From DATJGR01 sp963787045 (GTDB lineage: Bacteria > Pseudomonadota > Gammaproteobacteria > Pseudomonadales > Azotimanducaceae), in contig CAWBBR010000002.1 of the NCBI GenBank assembly GCA_963787045.1, positions 62,001 through 126,000 on the forward strand: 64,000 nt of DNA. The letters run 5' to 3'. Positions within the stretch are counted from its first letter, which is position 1. The number at the start of each line of letters is the position of its first letter. Shown here one piece after another: positions 63,836 through 64,000 of this stretch. Under the pieces are notes generated by a model. That model saw nothing but the letters and a program-made list of their open reading frames with translations, searched no databases and was not told the origin of the DNA. The translations under genes and the position numbers were made by a program.

Positions 63836-64000
63836 ATGTTCATTCGCTCTAAGCGAATCGGCGCTTGCGCCGATGCCGACACGCGCAAATCAGTGCTCCA
63901 GCGCGTGCTGAGTCCTTCCATATATGGACTGTCGGCGGTCCTGTCCGCGGCGTTCGTCGCCCCGGCGGCGTCTGCCGAAGACGCGGCCACATCGGACCGA
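63836..64000 (+). CDS. TonB-dependent receptor 3, 5' end only
   Basis: First 55 codons, cut by the right edge. MFIRSKRIGACADADTRK resembles the start of receptor 2 (MAFRSRERIGVCADAE), followed by a hydrophobic signal segment (IYGLSAVLSAAFVAPAASA) and acidic EDAATSDR, which precedes the TonB box in the paralogues. Shared promoter, leader and N-terminus make a third tandem receptor gene very likely, though no plug or barrel is visible. Confidence 0.8.
   Translation, partial: MFIRSKRIGACADADTRKSVLQRVLSPSIYGLSAVLSAAFVAPAASAEDAATSDR

Noticed and set aside
1..64000. Mobile element, integrase, prophage, CRISPR or attachment sites
   Set aside because: No transposase, integrase or phage protein, no direct repeats flanking an island and no regularly spaced repeat array were seen.
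1..64000. tRNA or rRNA genes
   Set aside because: No cloverleaf-like or rRNA-like sequence stood out in the intergenic regions; nearly all of the window is protein coding.

Overview
The window is GC-rich, densely coded chromosomal DNA from a Gram-negative bacterium, most likely a gammaproteobacterium. The best evidence is the block miaB, phoH-like, ybeY, corC, lnt, leuS, lptE, holA (42380-51666), a gammaproteobacterial arrangement, together with kdsA, lptE and lnt (LPS and lipoprotein biogenesis) and very large TonB-dependent receptors. Many accessory genes (acyl-CoA dehydrogenase, SDRs, luciferase-like oxidoreductase, wax ester synthase family, PQQ/cytochrome dehydrogenase) suggest a free-living environmental organism with broad lipid or xenobiotic metabolism. 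Family-level placement is not possible by eye. I see no rRNA, tRNA, CRISPR array, insertion sequence, integrase or phage gene.

Layout. 1-4.7 kb: tail of an unknown gene, a DUF2784 membrane protein and an RND efflux pair (adaptor plus pump, no outer-membrane factor). 4.8-8.1 kb: ParB-like protein, then an ECF sigma factor followed by an anti-sigma/polymer-forming fusion protein. 8.2-22 kb: mixed metabolic genes (DUF72, MAPEG, CMD family, SDR, acyl-CoA dehydrogenase with alpha/beta hydrolase, gluconokinase, DUF899, Gfa, SulP, serine hydrolase, kdsA, MFS). 21.4-24.6 kb: two overlapping tetR genes divergent from a PQQ-dependent polyvinyl-alcohol-dehydrogenase-like gene, with a 21-bp-spaced direct repeat in the shared promoter. 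24.6-33.6 kb: ATP-grasp-like protein, LLM oxidoreductase with 2-hydroxyacid dehydrogenase, an overlapping pterin synthase/SDR pair, a second serine hydrolase, a wax ester synthase/DGAT and a HAD dehalogenase. 33.6-35.5 kb: a single-domain cereblon-like CULT protein, divergent from a Tag-family glycosylase and methionine aminopeptidase. 35.5-41.9 kb: flavoprotein reductase, a ~1340-aa membrane protein of unknown function and an FMN-dependent alpha-hydroxy-acid oxidase. 42.3-51.7 kb: the housekeeping operon. 51.7-56.1 kb: short MTHFR-like protein, histidine phosphatase and a CobS/CobT pair. 56.2-64 kb: three tandem TonB-dependent receptor genes (the third cut by the window edge) with an ABM monooxygenase and a Nudix hydrolase between them.

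The three receptor genes share a promoter (TTGAC[A/T], 17-18 bp, TATAA) and a leader with two consecutive stem-loops whose pairing is kept although the sequences differ. This looks like a common regulatory design. Other leads are the CULT protein, which keeps all three pocket tryptophans and the zinc cysteines at the spacing of human cereblon, and a leuS whose sequence differs from ordinary proteobacterial LeuRS although it sits in the normal leuS position.

Caveat: about sixteen genes, including miaB, carry one or more apparent single-base frameshifts while the protein family continues intact in another frame. This is most simply explained by residual indel errors in the assembly. For those genes I give the full extent of the gene rather than one open frame.
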